From: Crateriforma spongiae
GTDB lineage: Bacteria > Planctomycetota > Planctomycetia > Pirellulales > Pirellulaceae
DNA length: 64,000 nt
NCBI RefSeq assembly: GCF_012290005.1
Contig: NZ_JAAXMS010000008.1
Coordinates: forward strand, 1 to 64,000
Direction: 5' to 3'
Each line of letters starts with the position of its first letter. Positions within the stretch are counted from its first letter, which is position 1. The notes beneath the pieces are model-generated. The model did not search any database, was not told the DNA's origin, and saw nothing but the letters and a program-made list of their open reading frames with translations. Both the position numbers and the translations under genes were made by a program. Below, in pieces: positions 1 to 8,423 of the stretch.

Positions 1-840
1 TTTGAATTCTCCGGACGGGTCGGGGAGGTTGGGCTTGGCGGGGTGTTCTCCGCGAATGCGATGGCCTGTTCTCCCAGAAACGTCCTCTTGGTTTGCGTTG
101 TTCTCCCGGAAAGCAACCATTCTGGGAGAACACGTTCTCTGAGAATTGCCGCCACGAGCGGCACGTCTCGTCTTGCGCGGCTGGGCCTAAAGCCTTGGGA
201 CACTTGCCGGGTCTAGCCTTCGGGCCTTTGGGTGACACCGCCATCTTTTTGGGTGCCCCTTTTTGCCCGAAAGGTTGGTCCCGCAGTACGTCGGCTCAAG
301 CGATTGCCCCGATGCCCCGCAAGAATGGAACCGTCGCCTGTGACGAGAGCGGACGGCTCCGGCGTCGACCTGCAACGATGTTGGTTTGATTTTAACGCTG
401 GCGAGGGGCCGCGTGGGAAATTTGGGCATGATTTTCATGGCGACACTGCGTCACAGCGGCGGGTCGGGTCTAAGTCGCACCGTGGTTTCGGCCGCGCAGA
501 CGGTGCAATTGAGCCGATGTACGGCCGAGCCAACGCCGCTGATTTGTTTGCCTTATGAATTGAATCGATCTAACGGCGAGGGAACGCCGGGTGTCCGATC
601 CGTTCGAAGCTTTCATTGCGACCGAGGAGAGGTGGACACAATGATCTCAAGGCATTGGCGGAGCAGACCAAGCGTTGGCATGTTGACAATTCTGCAGCGG
701 AGCTTGCCGGGACGACGCAATAGGGGCAGATCGAACCGGCGCCGCGAATGGATGAACATTTTTTCCCTAGTAAACTCTTGACAACCTGTTTTGATTTGCG
801 AGACTCGGCGGGGTCACGCAAGATTGCTTGACCCCCAAGG
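1..840. other. Gene-poor region upstream of the integrase
   Basis: No open frame here resembles a protein; the overlapping frames are Arg/Pro/Ser-rich, as expected of non-coding GC-rich DNA. In most integrons the attI site and cassettes lie 5' of the integrase gene, which would be this side. I looked for paired RYYYAAC and GTTRRRY core sites. One GTTGGGC (28-34) and one ATCTAAC (about 548-554) occur, but neither has a partner at a sensible distance. A hairpin at 99-132 is annotated separately. Confidence 0.5.
99..132. repeat. 13-bp-stem inverted repeat (TGTTCTCCC / GGGAGAACA)
   Basis: TGTTCTCCC (99-107) is followed by its exact reverse complement GGGAGAACA (124-132). The stem continues inward through a G-T pair and GAA/TTC, giving about 13 pairs round an 8-base loop. 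Further copies of TGTTCTCC lie at 44-51 and 67-74, and GTTCTC recurs at 134-139. There is no T-run, so it is not an obvious terminator. Its place upstream of an integrase is suggestive of a recombination or binding site but not diagnostic. Confidence 0.6.
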
Positions 841-915
841 GTGCATGGACGTCCCGCTGAGAATTTCTTGGGCCACCGCGTTGGCCTTTTCCAGCGATTC
901 GAAGGACTGATTGAC

Positions 916-2670
916 GTGAACACACCGGCTATGGGTGGCGGGGCTGATTCAGAAGACCCGCGTGAAGCACGCGAGCGATGGGCCAACATCTGGTTCGGCG
1001 GCATGGTTCGCTATCACAACGTGAAAGACCCGGACCGCTGGGTTTTTGCGGTCGACGACGTTGTCGCTTTTTTGCGAGCGAAGTTGCAGGCGGGGATGCC
1101 GGCATGGAAGCGATTGTTGATCGTGGACGGATTGATCGAGTACGAGCGATTGCACCCGAGATCATCTCTGGGGGGCTTGGAGCCGATTCGATCGAAGTTG
1201 CAGGAGTTGGCACATCGCGAGGGTACGGGTGAAGACCCGTTGACGATTGACGAGATTGTCGGGCCGATCAGTCCGCGAGACCCGGATGCCGTTCAAGCGC
1301 TTCGTCGTCAGTGTCGCTTGGAGGGCAAGGCGATGAAAACGGAGAAGGCGTACGTCGGGAAGCTGCGTGGATTCATGGCGGCGCGGGGTCTGGAACGCTT
1401 GGCGGATTTTGCCGAGGTGGGCGAGCGTGATATCGAACATTACTTGACGGACTTGGTGGTCGAAGGCGATGTGGCTCCGTCGACACAGAACCAAGCCTTC
1501 TATGCGTTGAGATTCTTCTTTGAACACGTTTTGAAACGTGACATGGGGCCGATCAACGCGACGCGTTCGACCAAACACCCGAACATCCCATCGGTGATGA
1601 GCGAGGAGGAGGTTTGCGAGGTGCTGAGTCGTTTGACGGGCGTGCACCGCTTGATCGCACAGTTGTTGTACGGAAGCGGGATGCGGATCAGCGAAGCTTT
1701 GCGTTTAAGGATGAAGGATGTCGATTTTGACTTGATGCAGATCCAGGTCCATCACAGCAAGGGCAATAAGAGCCGTTTTGTTCCGTTGCCGCAGAGTGTG
1801 GCTGACGAGCTGAAACGGCAGATGCAATGGCGAGAGCATTTGCATGAACAGGACGTGATCATGGGTCAGGCGTCGGTTTGGTTGCCGTATGCGTTGGACA
1901 AGAAATACCCTGAGGCACACCGTGAACTGAAATGGCAATTCGTGTTTGCGTCACAGAGGCTGTCGAAGGATCCGCGTAGCCATCGCTTTCATCGGCATCA
2001 CATCCATGCGGACACGTTCGCGAAACAGCTGAGACGAGCGGTGCGGGGTGCGGAGATTCATAAGCATGTCACGTCGCACACGTTTCGCCACAGCTTTGCG
2101 ACTCACTTGTTGAAGGGAGGCACGGACATCCGGACGATTCAAGAGTTGCTTGGGCATGCGGACCTGAAGACGACGATGATCTATACGCACGTCTTGAACC
2201 GAGACGACGTGAAAGTGGTCAGCCCGCTGGACCGGATGTCGAGATCAGAATCGGCGGAGACCAATCCGTCGAAGGGGCAGGGCAAGCCAGAGGAATCGAC
2301 GGCACCAAGGCACCAGAACGGCTTTGCTGAATCAGAGTTGGCGAACATCGGGGAGCTCGGAGTCGCCGGTTCGCCCGCGAGCGGGGAGGGTGATCCGGTG
2401 GAAGGTGGGCCGGTGGCAGGTGGGCCGGTGGCAGGCGCGCCGGTAACGGGTGGACAGGTAACGGTGGAAAGGGATGACGGTGGTCGAGAGTGTGCGGTTG
2501 CCGGGGCTGGTGCGGCAGCGAACGGGATGGCTGGCCGGTCGAGCGTTTCGGTTGCTCTGGGTCGTGCGGGGGCTCGTGTCAAGAAGCGGAGGCGGTCGAG
2601 TTGGTCGCGCCGGAGGTTGCGGTCTGGATTGATACGCTTTGGCCGGGTGTTTGCGAAGCTGAAGTCGTGA
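916..2670 (+). CDS. intI: Integron-type tyrosine recombinase with long basic C-terminal tail
   Basis: Site-specific tyrosine recombinase of the IntI class, which recombines attC/attI sites in the cytoplasm. The SAM-like N-terminal core-binding domain is followed by a catalytic domain holding the pentad: Arg257 (GSGMRISEAL), Lys282 (HHSKGNK), His388/Arg391 (HTFRHSFATH), His414 (LLGHADLKTT) and Tyr423 (IYTHV). The segment at about 323-346 (LPYALDKKYP, then LKWQFVFAS) is the extra IntI-specific insertion that separates integron integrases from XerC/D. The usual protein stops near residue 440; this one continues about 144 residues, through GGPVA-type pentapeptide repeats (about 494-514) to an Arg/Lys-rich end. 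GTG 916 was chosen because GAAGGA (901-906) lies 9 bases upstream; ATG 931 and ATG 841 are alternatives. No attC array was identified, so cassette activity is inferred from family only. Confidence 0.9.
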   Translation: MNTPAMGGGADSEDPREARERWANIWFGGMVRYHNVKDPDRWVFAVDDVVAFLRAKLQAGMPAWKRLLIVDGLIEYERLHPRSSLGGLEPIRSKLQELAHREGTGEDPLTIDEIVGPISPRDPDAVQALRRQCRLEGKAMKTEKAYVGKLRGFMAARGLERLADFAEVGERDIEHYLTDLVVEGDVAPSTQNQAFYALRFFFEHVLKRDMGPINATRSTKHPNIPSVMSEEEVCEVLSRLTGVHRLIAQLLYGSGMRISEALRLRMKDVDFDLMQIQVHHSKGNKSRFVPLPQSVADELKRQMQWREHLHEQDVIMGQASVWLPYALDKKYPEAHRELKWQFVFASQRLSKDPRSHRFHRHHIHADTFAKQLRRAVRGAEIHKHVTSHTFRHSFATHLLKGGTDIRTIQELLGHADLKTTMIYTHVLNRDDVKVVSPLDRMSRSESAETNPSKGQGKPEESTAPRHQNGFAESELANIGELGVAGSPASGEGDPVEGGPVAGGPVAGAPVTGGQVTVERDDGGRECAVAGAGAAANGMAGRSSVSVALGRAGARVKKRRRSSWSRRRLRSGLIRFGRVFAKLKS

Positions 2671-2716
2671 TGGATTGGCGGGCTGGGATTCGAGAGCTGG
2701 ACCGGCCCCGTGATGT

Positions 2717-3475
2717 GCCCTCTCCGGGCCTGAGAGCCCGACTCTCCCAGAGGGAGAGTGATGGGTGGTCTTGTAAGGCGACCGTCCGATGAGGACCTGG
2801 GAGCCGGACTCTGCCAGAGGGAGAGTGGTGGGTGGGCGTGAACGGATGAGCCAAATGAGAAGCGGCCTGGATTGTGTCCGCAGCGAATGCCCTCTCCGGG
2901 CCTGAGAGCCCGACTCTCCCAGAGGGAGAGTGATGGGTGGTCGCGAACGGATGAGCCAAATGAGAAGCGGCCTGGATTGGGTCCGCAGCGAATGCCCTCT
3001 CCGGGCCTGAGAGCCCGACTCTCCCAGAGGGAGAGTGCTGGGTGGTCGTGAACGGATGAGCCAAATAAGAAGCGGCCTGGATTGTGTCCGCAGCGACTTG
3101 CCCTCTCCGAGCCTGAGAGCCCGACTCTCACAGAATGAGAGTGATGGGTGGCTTGAACGGATGAGCCAAATGAGAAGCGGCCTGGATTGTGTCCGCAGCG
3201 ACTTGCCCTCTCCGGGCCTGAGAGCCCGACTCTCCCGGAGGGAGAGTAATGGGTGGCGTGAACGGATGAGCCAGATGAGAAGCGGCCTGGATTGTGTCCG
3301 CAGCGACTTGCCCTCTCCGGGCCTGAGAGCCCGACTCTCCCAGAGGGAGAGTGATGGGTGGGCGTGAACGGATCAGCCAGATGAGAAGCGGCCTGGATTG
3401 TGTCCGCAGCGAATGCCCTCTCCGGGCCTGAGAGCCCGACTCTCCCGGAGGGAGAGTGATGGGTGGGCTTGTATG
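2717..3475. repeat. Tandem array of ~105 bp hairpin-containing repeats
   Basis: Units begin with GCCCTCTCC at 2889, 2994, 3100, 3205, 3310 and 3415, a period of 105-106 bp. An outlying copy starts at 2717, a decayed copy lies at about 2791-2836, and a remnant at about 3476-3500. Each unit has a palindromic block (CTCTCCC-aga-GGGAGAG and GGGC-N6-GCCC) followed by about 60 bp containing GAACGGATGAGCC and GCGGCCTGGATTGTGTCCGC. Copies differ by a few substitutions. Open frames across the array on both strands simply translate the repeat. It resembles amplified REP-type palindromes rather than CRISPR (unit too long, spacers not unique) or attC sites (no GTTRRRY core). Confidence 0.9.
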
Positions 3476-3535
3476 AGGGCCTCTGCCAAAGGAACAGTGA
3501 TGGCAGCGAAATTGCCAGAGTGGCGAGAAAGAAAG

Positions 3536-3609
3536 CGACGCGGACGGGACTCGAACCCGCAACCTCCGGATCGACAGTCCGGGGCTCTAACCAATTGAGC
3601 TACCGCGCC
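3536..3609 (-). tRNA. tRNA-Asp (GTC)
   Basis: Read on the minus strand this folds into a cloverleaf. The acceptor stem is GGCGCGG/CCGCGTC with discriminator G; the D arm is GCTC-loop-GAGC; the anticodon stem CCGGA/TCCGG encloses loop CTGTCGA with anticodon GTC; the T arm is GCGGG-TTCGAGT-CCCGT. The CCA end is not encoded. It sits directly beside the 105-bp repeat array and points toward it. By-eye boundaries should be within a base or two. Confidence 0.95.
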
Positions 3610-4052
3610 GGAAGCGTCCGAGAGGTCGTCTCGTGGCGGCTTCGGCAACGCTGGCAAGCTGGCGAAAACGCCTGACTCACCCGCGTGAAGTGCCAAAGTA
3701 TATCGGCGAAAGAATCCGTGACAATAGCCGTTACGCGATACTTCGGCCGAGATCTTTGGGTCTGCGTCGATGGTGATTCCGGGTGTGACGATTGGAAAGG
3801 CTTTCGGGGCATTTGGCCGCCATTTTTCGGGCCCCGTGAGCGGGATTTGGGCGTCGTCGCTGGATCACGCGACCTAGGTTTTCGAAACGCAGCGTTGGGC
3901 GATCTGGTTTGATCCGGTCGCGGGTCTTTCCAGGGCCTTTTGCGGGCCTGTCGGGGGTCGGAACGGCATGACCGTGCTGCCGGAGCGGAGGTGGCCTCCC
4001 GAAATCGTTGCTCCGTCGTTCTTTTTCGCAATCACCGCTTTTGGATGAACCC
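3610..4052. other. Non-coding stretch after tRNA-Asp
   Basis: About 440 bp without a frame that looks like a protein. It presumably holds the promoter of the minus-strand tRNA-Asp near 3610-3680 and that of the small plus-strand gene starting at 4053. No terminator, riboswitch or repeat was recognised. Confidence 0.4.
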
Positions 4053-4226
4053 ATGTCGCTGACCTATCTACTGGCCGGATTCTCGGTGACCCGCTGGCTG
4101 TGGTCGGCGTGGGGTGAACTGTGCAGTTACACGCTGCACATGTCCACAACACAGTGGGGAATCTTGGCGGCGTCGACCATCGCGTTCGGATTCATGTGCC
4201 TGCGTGGCTATGACATCAAGGCATAG
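4053..4226 (+). CDS. Small hydrophobic protein, function unknown
   Basis: A 57-residue reading frame with two hydrophobic stretches: about residues 4-17 (TYLLAGFSVTRWLW) and about 35-48 (WGILAASTIAFGFM). It ends in a short basic tail (RGYDIKA). The composition, rich in Trp, Leu and Ala and unlike the Arg/Pro-rich shadow frames nearby, suggests a genuine small membrane protein. ATG 4053 is the only start that keeps just the hydrophobic part; an upstream ATG at 4008 would add 15 unlikely residues. I do not recognise the family. Neighbouring genes do not hint at a role. Confidence 0.55.
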   Translation: MSLTYLLAGFSVTRWLWSAWGELCSYTLHMSTTQWGILAASTIAFGFMCLRGYDIKA

Positions 4227-4465
4227 TCCTGGCCGACGCGATTTCTGATGGGCCGATCGGGCTGAGTGGACGGGTTGCCTTTGTCGCCAACATGCACGGG
4301 CGTGGGGTGCCGTGATCGGTGACTGATGAGGGTGGCTGAGACGTTCGACCGCACCGTGCGGGTCCGACAAACTGGGTGCTTCTGCGCAAGGAAGGCGTGC
4401 GGATTCGGTATACTTGGGTCAGGCCGTCCCACCGTTTCGCATACGTCAGTTCAAGGAGTCGTAAA

Positions 4466-4792
4466 GTGCCACTTTTCGAAATCGAAACCGAAGCACATAT
4501 CATCATCACTTGGGCGGAGACCGAGGATGATGCTCGTGAAGTTGTCTCCGAGGCTTACCCGACCGACGAGGTCGTTCGTCTGACCCGTCGCCCCCGAGAT
4601 TCATGGGTCATCAGTAAGGGTGCCCTGGGTCTGACCGACACAAAATTGGACCCCTGTGTGATCGCTCGCGATTGTCTGAGCAAATCAGCGGGTGACAAAG
4701 TCAACGCGATCCGTTTGTATCGAATGGAAACGGGCAGCGATCTGGAACATGCCCGTCGGGCGATCGAATCGAATATGGTGATGGGCTGGTAA
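4466..4792 (+). CDS. Small acidic protein with L7/L12-C-terminal-like helix motif, unknown function
   Basis: A 108-residue protein. The start is GTG 4466, set by a good Shine-Dalgarno AAGGAG (4453-4458) 7 bases upstream; upstream in-frame starts lack one. The N-terminal half is acidic (ETEDDAREVVSEAYP). The C-terminal part KVNAIRLYRMETGSDLEHAR resembles the pattern in the C-terminal domain of ribosomal protein L7/L12 (K-h-x-h-I-x-x-h-R-x-x-T-G-x-x-L-x-x-A), a fold also found outside ribosomes. That similarity is by eye and weak. It lies 87 bp before a lipoprotein gene on the same strand and may share its transcript. Confidence 0.75.
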   Translation: MPLFEIETEAHIIITWAETEDDAREVVSEAYPTDEVVRLTRRPRDSWVISKGALGLTDTKLDPCVIARDCLSKSAGDKVNAIRLYRMETGSDLEHARRAIESNMVMGW

Positions 4793-4879
4793 GGCCGGCG
4801 ATTGCCCGGTCCCCAATGGAACGATACGTTCCGGCCGACGGCAAAATCACCTTTCGAATCCGACACGTTCGAGATCACG

Positions 4880-7450
4880 ATGCGACCAAGATACCGAACC
4901 GGGTTGATCGCGATCTGTTTATTGCTGATTCCAGGGTGTAACGGATGCCGTGACGAATCGTCGTCGGCCAACAAAGATCAATCGCTGCCACAAACCGAGT
5001 ACACCGACAGTGAACCGGTGGGTTTTCCGTCGGACCGGACGCGGGCGGGCTTTGCCATCAAGCCAGGTCATTGGTTGGCGGCTTCGCAGACGATCAAGTC
5101 CAACTTGGGTGATCGTCGTGGCCGACTGCAAAGCGAAATTCGTTTCCCGGTCCTCGATCGCGATGGAACGGTGACCGGGCAAAGGCGGACTTGGCCTATT
5201 CAGGCGGACCGACCGGTGGTATTGCCGAAGGGCCAATCGCGGCAATTCGAATTTCGATTCTTGGCGCCTGCGATCGCGGGCACGATGGGTTCGCAGGTCG
5301 AGATCTTTTCACGTCTGCAGGTCCGCGGGCAGGTCCAACCGGAAACGTTGCGTGGCGGCAGTTTTTCGGTGATGGCGCCGCAGGAATACTTCTTTGTCGT
5401 ACTGACCGAACGTCCGGAACGTTTTGTTCGGCTGAAAGTTGCCGACTGGGTGCGCCCCTACGCTCGTTTCAGCCAAGCGGCGCCGTCGAATCATTATCGC
5501 GTGGTGTTGCCGCTGACCGACGGAATGGTCGAAATCCCTGAGACGATGCTGGATTGGTCGTCGGTGTCCGTCCTGTTCTGGGATGACCTGCCGTCGGAGA
5601 CGTTGACGCCGTCGCAGTGGCAGGCCATCGACGACTGGATTCACTTCGGCGGTCGCTTGATCGTGAACGGCAGTGATGCGGCGGAATCGCTTCAGCGGTC
5701 GGTCTTGGGCAAAGACCTTCCGTTGCGGGTCATCGGCAACCTGGAATTGGACGTCGACGCGGCGGAAACCATGCTGAACCGGTTTTCCGTTGACTCGGAT
5801 CGATCCGTCGAGAAACAGATCACGCTGGTACGCGATGGGACCGCGCGAGTGATGAGCGAGGCCCAAGTGCGGGAGGAAACCCGTTGGGTGGACGGTTCGG
5901 GTGAACTGATCGCGCGACGGCCGATGGGCCGTGGCGTGGTGGTTCAGTCCAGGTTTGATTTGCTAAGCGAGTGGGCCACCAATTGGGATTCGTTCGACAG
6001 CTTTGTCAATTCAGTCGTTTTGGATCGACCGCGGCGACGCTTGATTCAAGAGTCGGGGGATGCCGAGAGCGAACTGGACCAGATGTACCCCGATTTGCCG
6101 GTCGATCAAGACATGGCTTTGATCAACACGGGTTTACGTCTGGCATCACGCGACGCGGCGATTGCCCCCCAAAACGTCGAACAAGACACTGCACCGGAGA
6201 CCACCGAGCGTCCGATTCCGGTGGAGGACCAGGGTGGATCCTTTCAAAGTCGCGGGGTTGAGGGCGTCGCCGGATGGAATTCCATGAGCGGCGTGGTTGC
6301 GCAGATCCGCCGAGTGCTGCAGAACGAATCTGGTGTGGAGATTCCATCGATCGGGTTGGTGGGCCGAACACTGGCGATCTATTTCGTTTGCTTGGTACCG
6401 GTCAATTTCTTGATCTTTCGATTGATGGGACGCACCGAATACGCATGGTTTGCCATCCCGATACTGGCGATCGCGGGCGCGGTCTGGGTCGCCAGAGTGG
6501 CTCGTCTGGACATCGGATTCGCAAGGAGCCACACGGAGATCGCCGTCTTGGAAACCCAACCGGGTCACGATCGTGGGCACCTGACGCAAGTTGCCGCGAT
6601 CTACAATTCGCTTTCCACCGATTACGAAGTCGCTTTCGAGACGAATGACGCGGCGGTGGCGCCGTTTGATCTGTCCAGTTATCGATTGCGTCGCGGTGAA
6701 GTCGCGCCATTTTCGTTTTCAACTTCACCGTCGGAGGGCACCACGCTGAGCGGGTTTTCGGTCGCAAGCAATCGCACGGAGTTTCTGCACGCCGAACGCA
6801 TGATCGAATTGGACGGCCCGATCGAACTGAAAGCCCAGGGAAACACCCCGTCTTCCGTCACGGTGTTGTACAACGGCAGTCGGTTTGATTTGCGTGATTG
6901 TTATGTGATTCGCGCGGGCGATGACGCGAATGAATCAAAGGTGTCGATTGCAAAAGTGGACGATTGCGTCGCGGGATCGTCGCATCCGCTGGCTTTCGTT
7001 TCGCCATCGGACATTCGCATGCCGGATTCGATCGATTCCGTTGCCACGAAGATTTGGGCAACGATGATTTGGTCATGGCCGATCGAACCGGGGCAGGTTC
7101 GCCTGATCGGCAGATTAGGCCAACGTGTCGATGGCATGGAGATTCGCCCCGCCGCGACGCAGATCTCTGGCGATACGGTTTTGGTGTCGCAACTTCGTTA
7201 TCCGATCAAGCAGACGTTCAGAAACGACGAAAATTTGCCGAGTGATTTCCGCCGCGTGCTGACGGATGTGGATCCGGTGGAACAGGACGCATCGACGAAA
7301 TTTCGATATCGTCATTTGGCCACCAGCGGACCATCCGTTTCGCAGCAATTCGTTGCACCGGAGAACACCGAACGTCGCCGTGCGTTGGTGACAACCCGCC
7401 GGATGGATACCCCGACCCAGATTCGCATCAGTGGACCCCAGAGCCGATGA
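4880..7450 (+). CDS. Large membrane-anchored lipoprotein, ABC-transporter partner
   Basis: An 856-residue protein starting MRPRYRTGLIAICLLL, with Cys in LIPGC as probable lipidation site. ATG 4880 places this signal at the N terminus. Most of the chain is predicted periplasmic. Two hydrophobic segments lie at about 497-516 (LAIYFVCLVPVNFLIF) and about 519-540 (YAWFAIPILAIAGAVWV). The arrangement recalls large proteins found with GldA/GldG-type ABC systems in Bacteroidetes and planctomycetes, some of which carry a glutamine-amidotransferase-like fold; I cannot confirm that fold here. The stop overlaps the ABC ATPase start by 4 bases (ATGA), so the two are almost certainly translationally coupled and may act together. 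No separate permease gene is nearby. Substrate unknown. Confidence 0.8.
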   Translation: MRPRYRTGLIAICLLLIPGCNGCRDESSSANKDQSLPQTEYTDSEPVGFPSDRTRAGFAIKPGHWLAASQTIKSNLGDRRGRLQSEIRFPVLDRDGTVTGQRRTWPIQADRPVVLPKGQSRQFEFRFLAPAIAGTMGSQVEIFSRLQVRGQVQPETLRGGSFSVMAPQEYFFVVLTERPERFVRLKVADWVRPYARFSQAAPSNHYRVVLPLTDGMVEIPETMLDWSSVSVLFWDDLPSETLTPSQWQAIDDWIHFGGRLIVNGSDAAESLQRSVLGKDLPLRVIGNLELDVDAAETMLNRFSVDSDRSVEKQITLVRDGTARVMSEAQVREETRWVDGSGELIARRPMGRGVVVQSRFDLLSEWATNWDSFDSFVNSVVLDRPRRRLIQESGDAESELDQMYPDLPVDQDMALINTGLRLASRDAAIAPQNVEQDTAPETTERPIPVEDQGGSFQSRGVEGVAGWNSMSGVVAQIRRVLQNESGVEIPSIGLVGRTLAIYFVCLVPVNFLIFRLMGRTEYAWFAIPILAIAGAVWVARVARLDIGFARSHTEIAVLETQPGHDRGHLTQVAAIYNSLSTDYEVAFETNDAAVAPFDLSSYRLRRGEVAPFSFSTSPSEGTTLSGFSVASNRTEFLHAERMIELDGPIELKAQGNTPSSVTVLYNGSRFDLRDCYVIRAGDDANESKVSIAKVDDCVAGSSHPLAFVSPSDIRMPDSIDSVATKIWATMIWSWPIEPGQVRLIGRLGQRVDGMEIRPAATQISGDTVLVSQLRYPIKQTFRNDENLPSDFRRVLTDVDPVEQDASTKFRYRHLATSGPSVSQQFVAPENTERRRALVTTRRMDTPTQIRISGPQSR

Positions 7451-8373
7451 TCACTTTGGATGGTTTTGGAAAAGACTACGGCGACTTCACTGCGGTGGAG
7501 TCCATCGATTTGCATATCGGTCAGGGCGAGACGTTCGGCTTTATCGGTCCCAACGGTGCCGGAAAGAGTACGACGATTCGCTTTTTGGCGACTTTGTTGC
7601 GGGCCAGTCGGGGCCGGGGTGAAATCGCGGGGGCCGATGTCATGGAGGATCCGATCGCGGTCCGGCAGAACGTCGGATACATGCCGGACAACTTCGGCGT
7701 TTATGACGGGATGCGGGTGTGGGAGTTTTTGGATTTCTTTGCCGTCGCCTATCGGATCGGACGAACCGAACGACGCCAAATCATTGACAACGTGTTGGAA
7801 TTGTTAGACCTGACGCACAAGCGTGATGACTTTGTCAATGGTTTGTCACGCGGGATGAAACAGCGTTTGTGTCTGGCCAAAACGTTGGTCCACGATCCTC
7901 CCGTGCTGATCTTGGACGAACCGGCAAGCGGATTGGATCCTCGGGCCCGCGTGGAAGTCAAAGCGTTGCTGAAGGAGTTGCGGCGGATGGGCAAAACCAT
8001 CCTGATCAGCAGCCACATTCTGACCGAGTTGGCCGATTGTTGCACATCGATCGGCATCATCGAACGCGGCAAACTGTTGCTGCACGGACCGATCGATCAG
8101 GTGTACCAGAAGATCCGCAAGAACCGAGTCGTGGAGATTCGTTTCATCGAAAATCAGGACGCCGGGCTGTCAGTCCTGCGGAGCCATCCGGGGCTGCGAT
8201 CGCTGGATGTGGAACCCATTTCGGTCGTCGCCGAATTGGAAACTGACGATCAGGGGCTGGCCGATTTGATCGACCAGATGCATGAAGCTGGCGTGAAAAT
8301 GAAGTCCTTTCACGACCGTGATCCGACGTTGGAGGACGTGTTCATGACGGTCACCAAGGGCTTGGTCAGCTGA
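7447..8373 (+). CDS. ABC transporter ATP-binding protein
   Basis: A 308-residue cytoplasmic ATPase that would power an ABC-2-type exporter. Walker A GPNGAGKST is at residues 34-42, the signature LSRGMKQRL near 133, and Walker B LILDEPASGLDP near 153, with the switch His in SSHIL. The C-terminal ~80 residues match the accessory domain of the drug/polysaccharide/gliding (GldA, CcmA-like) branch. The start overlaps the stop of the preceding membrane lipoprotein gene by four bases. No permease follows: the next gene is convergent. The membrane component is therefore either the upstream protein, with only two clear membrane spans, or encoded elsewhere. Confidence 0.93.
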   Translation: MITLDGFGKDYGDFTAVESIDLHIGQGETFGFIGPNGAGKSTTIRFLATLLRASRGRGEIAGADVMEDPIAVRQNVGYMPDNFGVYDGMRVWEFLDFFAVAYRIGRTERRQIIDNVLELLDLTHKRDDFVNGLSRGMKQRLCLAKTLVHDPPVLILDEPASGLDPRARVEVKALLKELRRMGKTILISSHILTELADCCTSIGIIERGKLLLHGPIDQVYQKIRKNRVVEIRFIENQDAGLSVLRSHPGLRSLDVEPISVVAELETDDQGLADLIDQMHEAGVKMKSFHDRDPTLEDVFMTVTKGLVS

Positions 8374-8423
8374 TGCCGTGTTGCACGGAAGGTCCGTCGA
8401 GCGACAAAGACGTCGGTGGAAGC

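Noticed and set aside
28-554. GTTGGGC (28-34) and ATCTAAC (about 548-554) as attC core sites
   Set aside because: Neither has a partner core site within 55-150 bp or the L-box arrangement of attC; single 7-mers occur by chance.
2717-3475. CRISPR array
   Set aside because: The repeated unit includes the whole 105 bp; there are no unique spacers and no cas genes.
2181-3562. Long open frames on both strands across the 105-bp array
   Set aside because: They are translations of the repeat itself (LPSPGLRARLSQ-type and reverse), have no start signals, and shift with each repeat difference.
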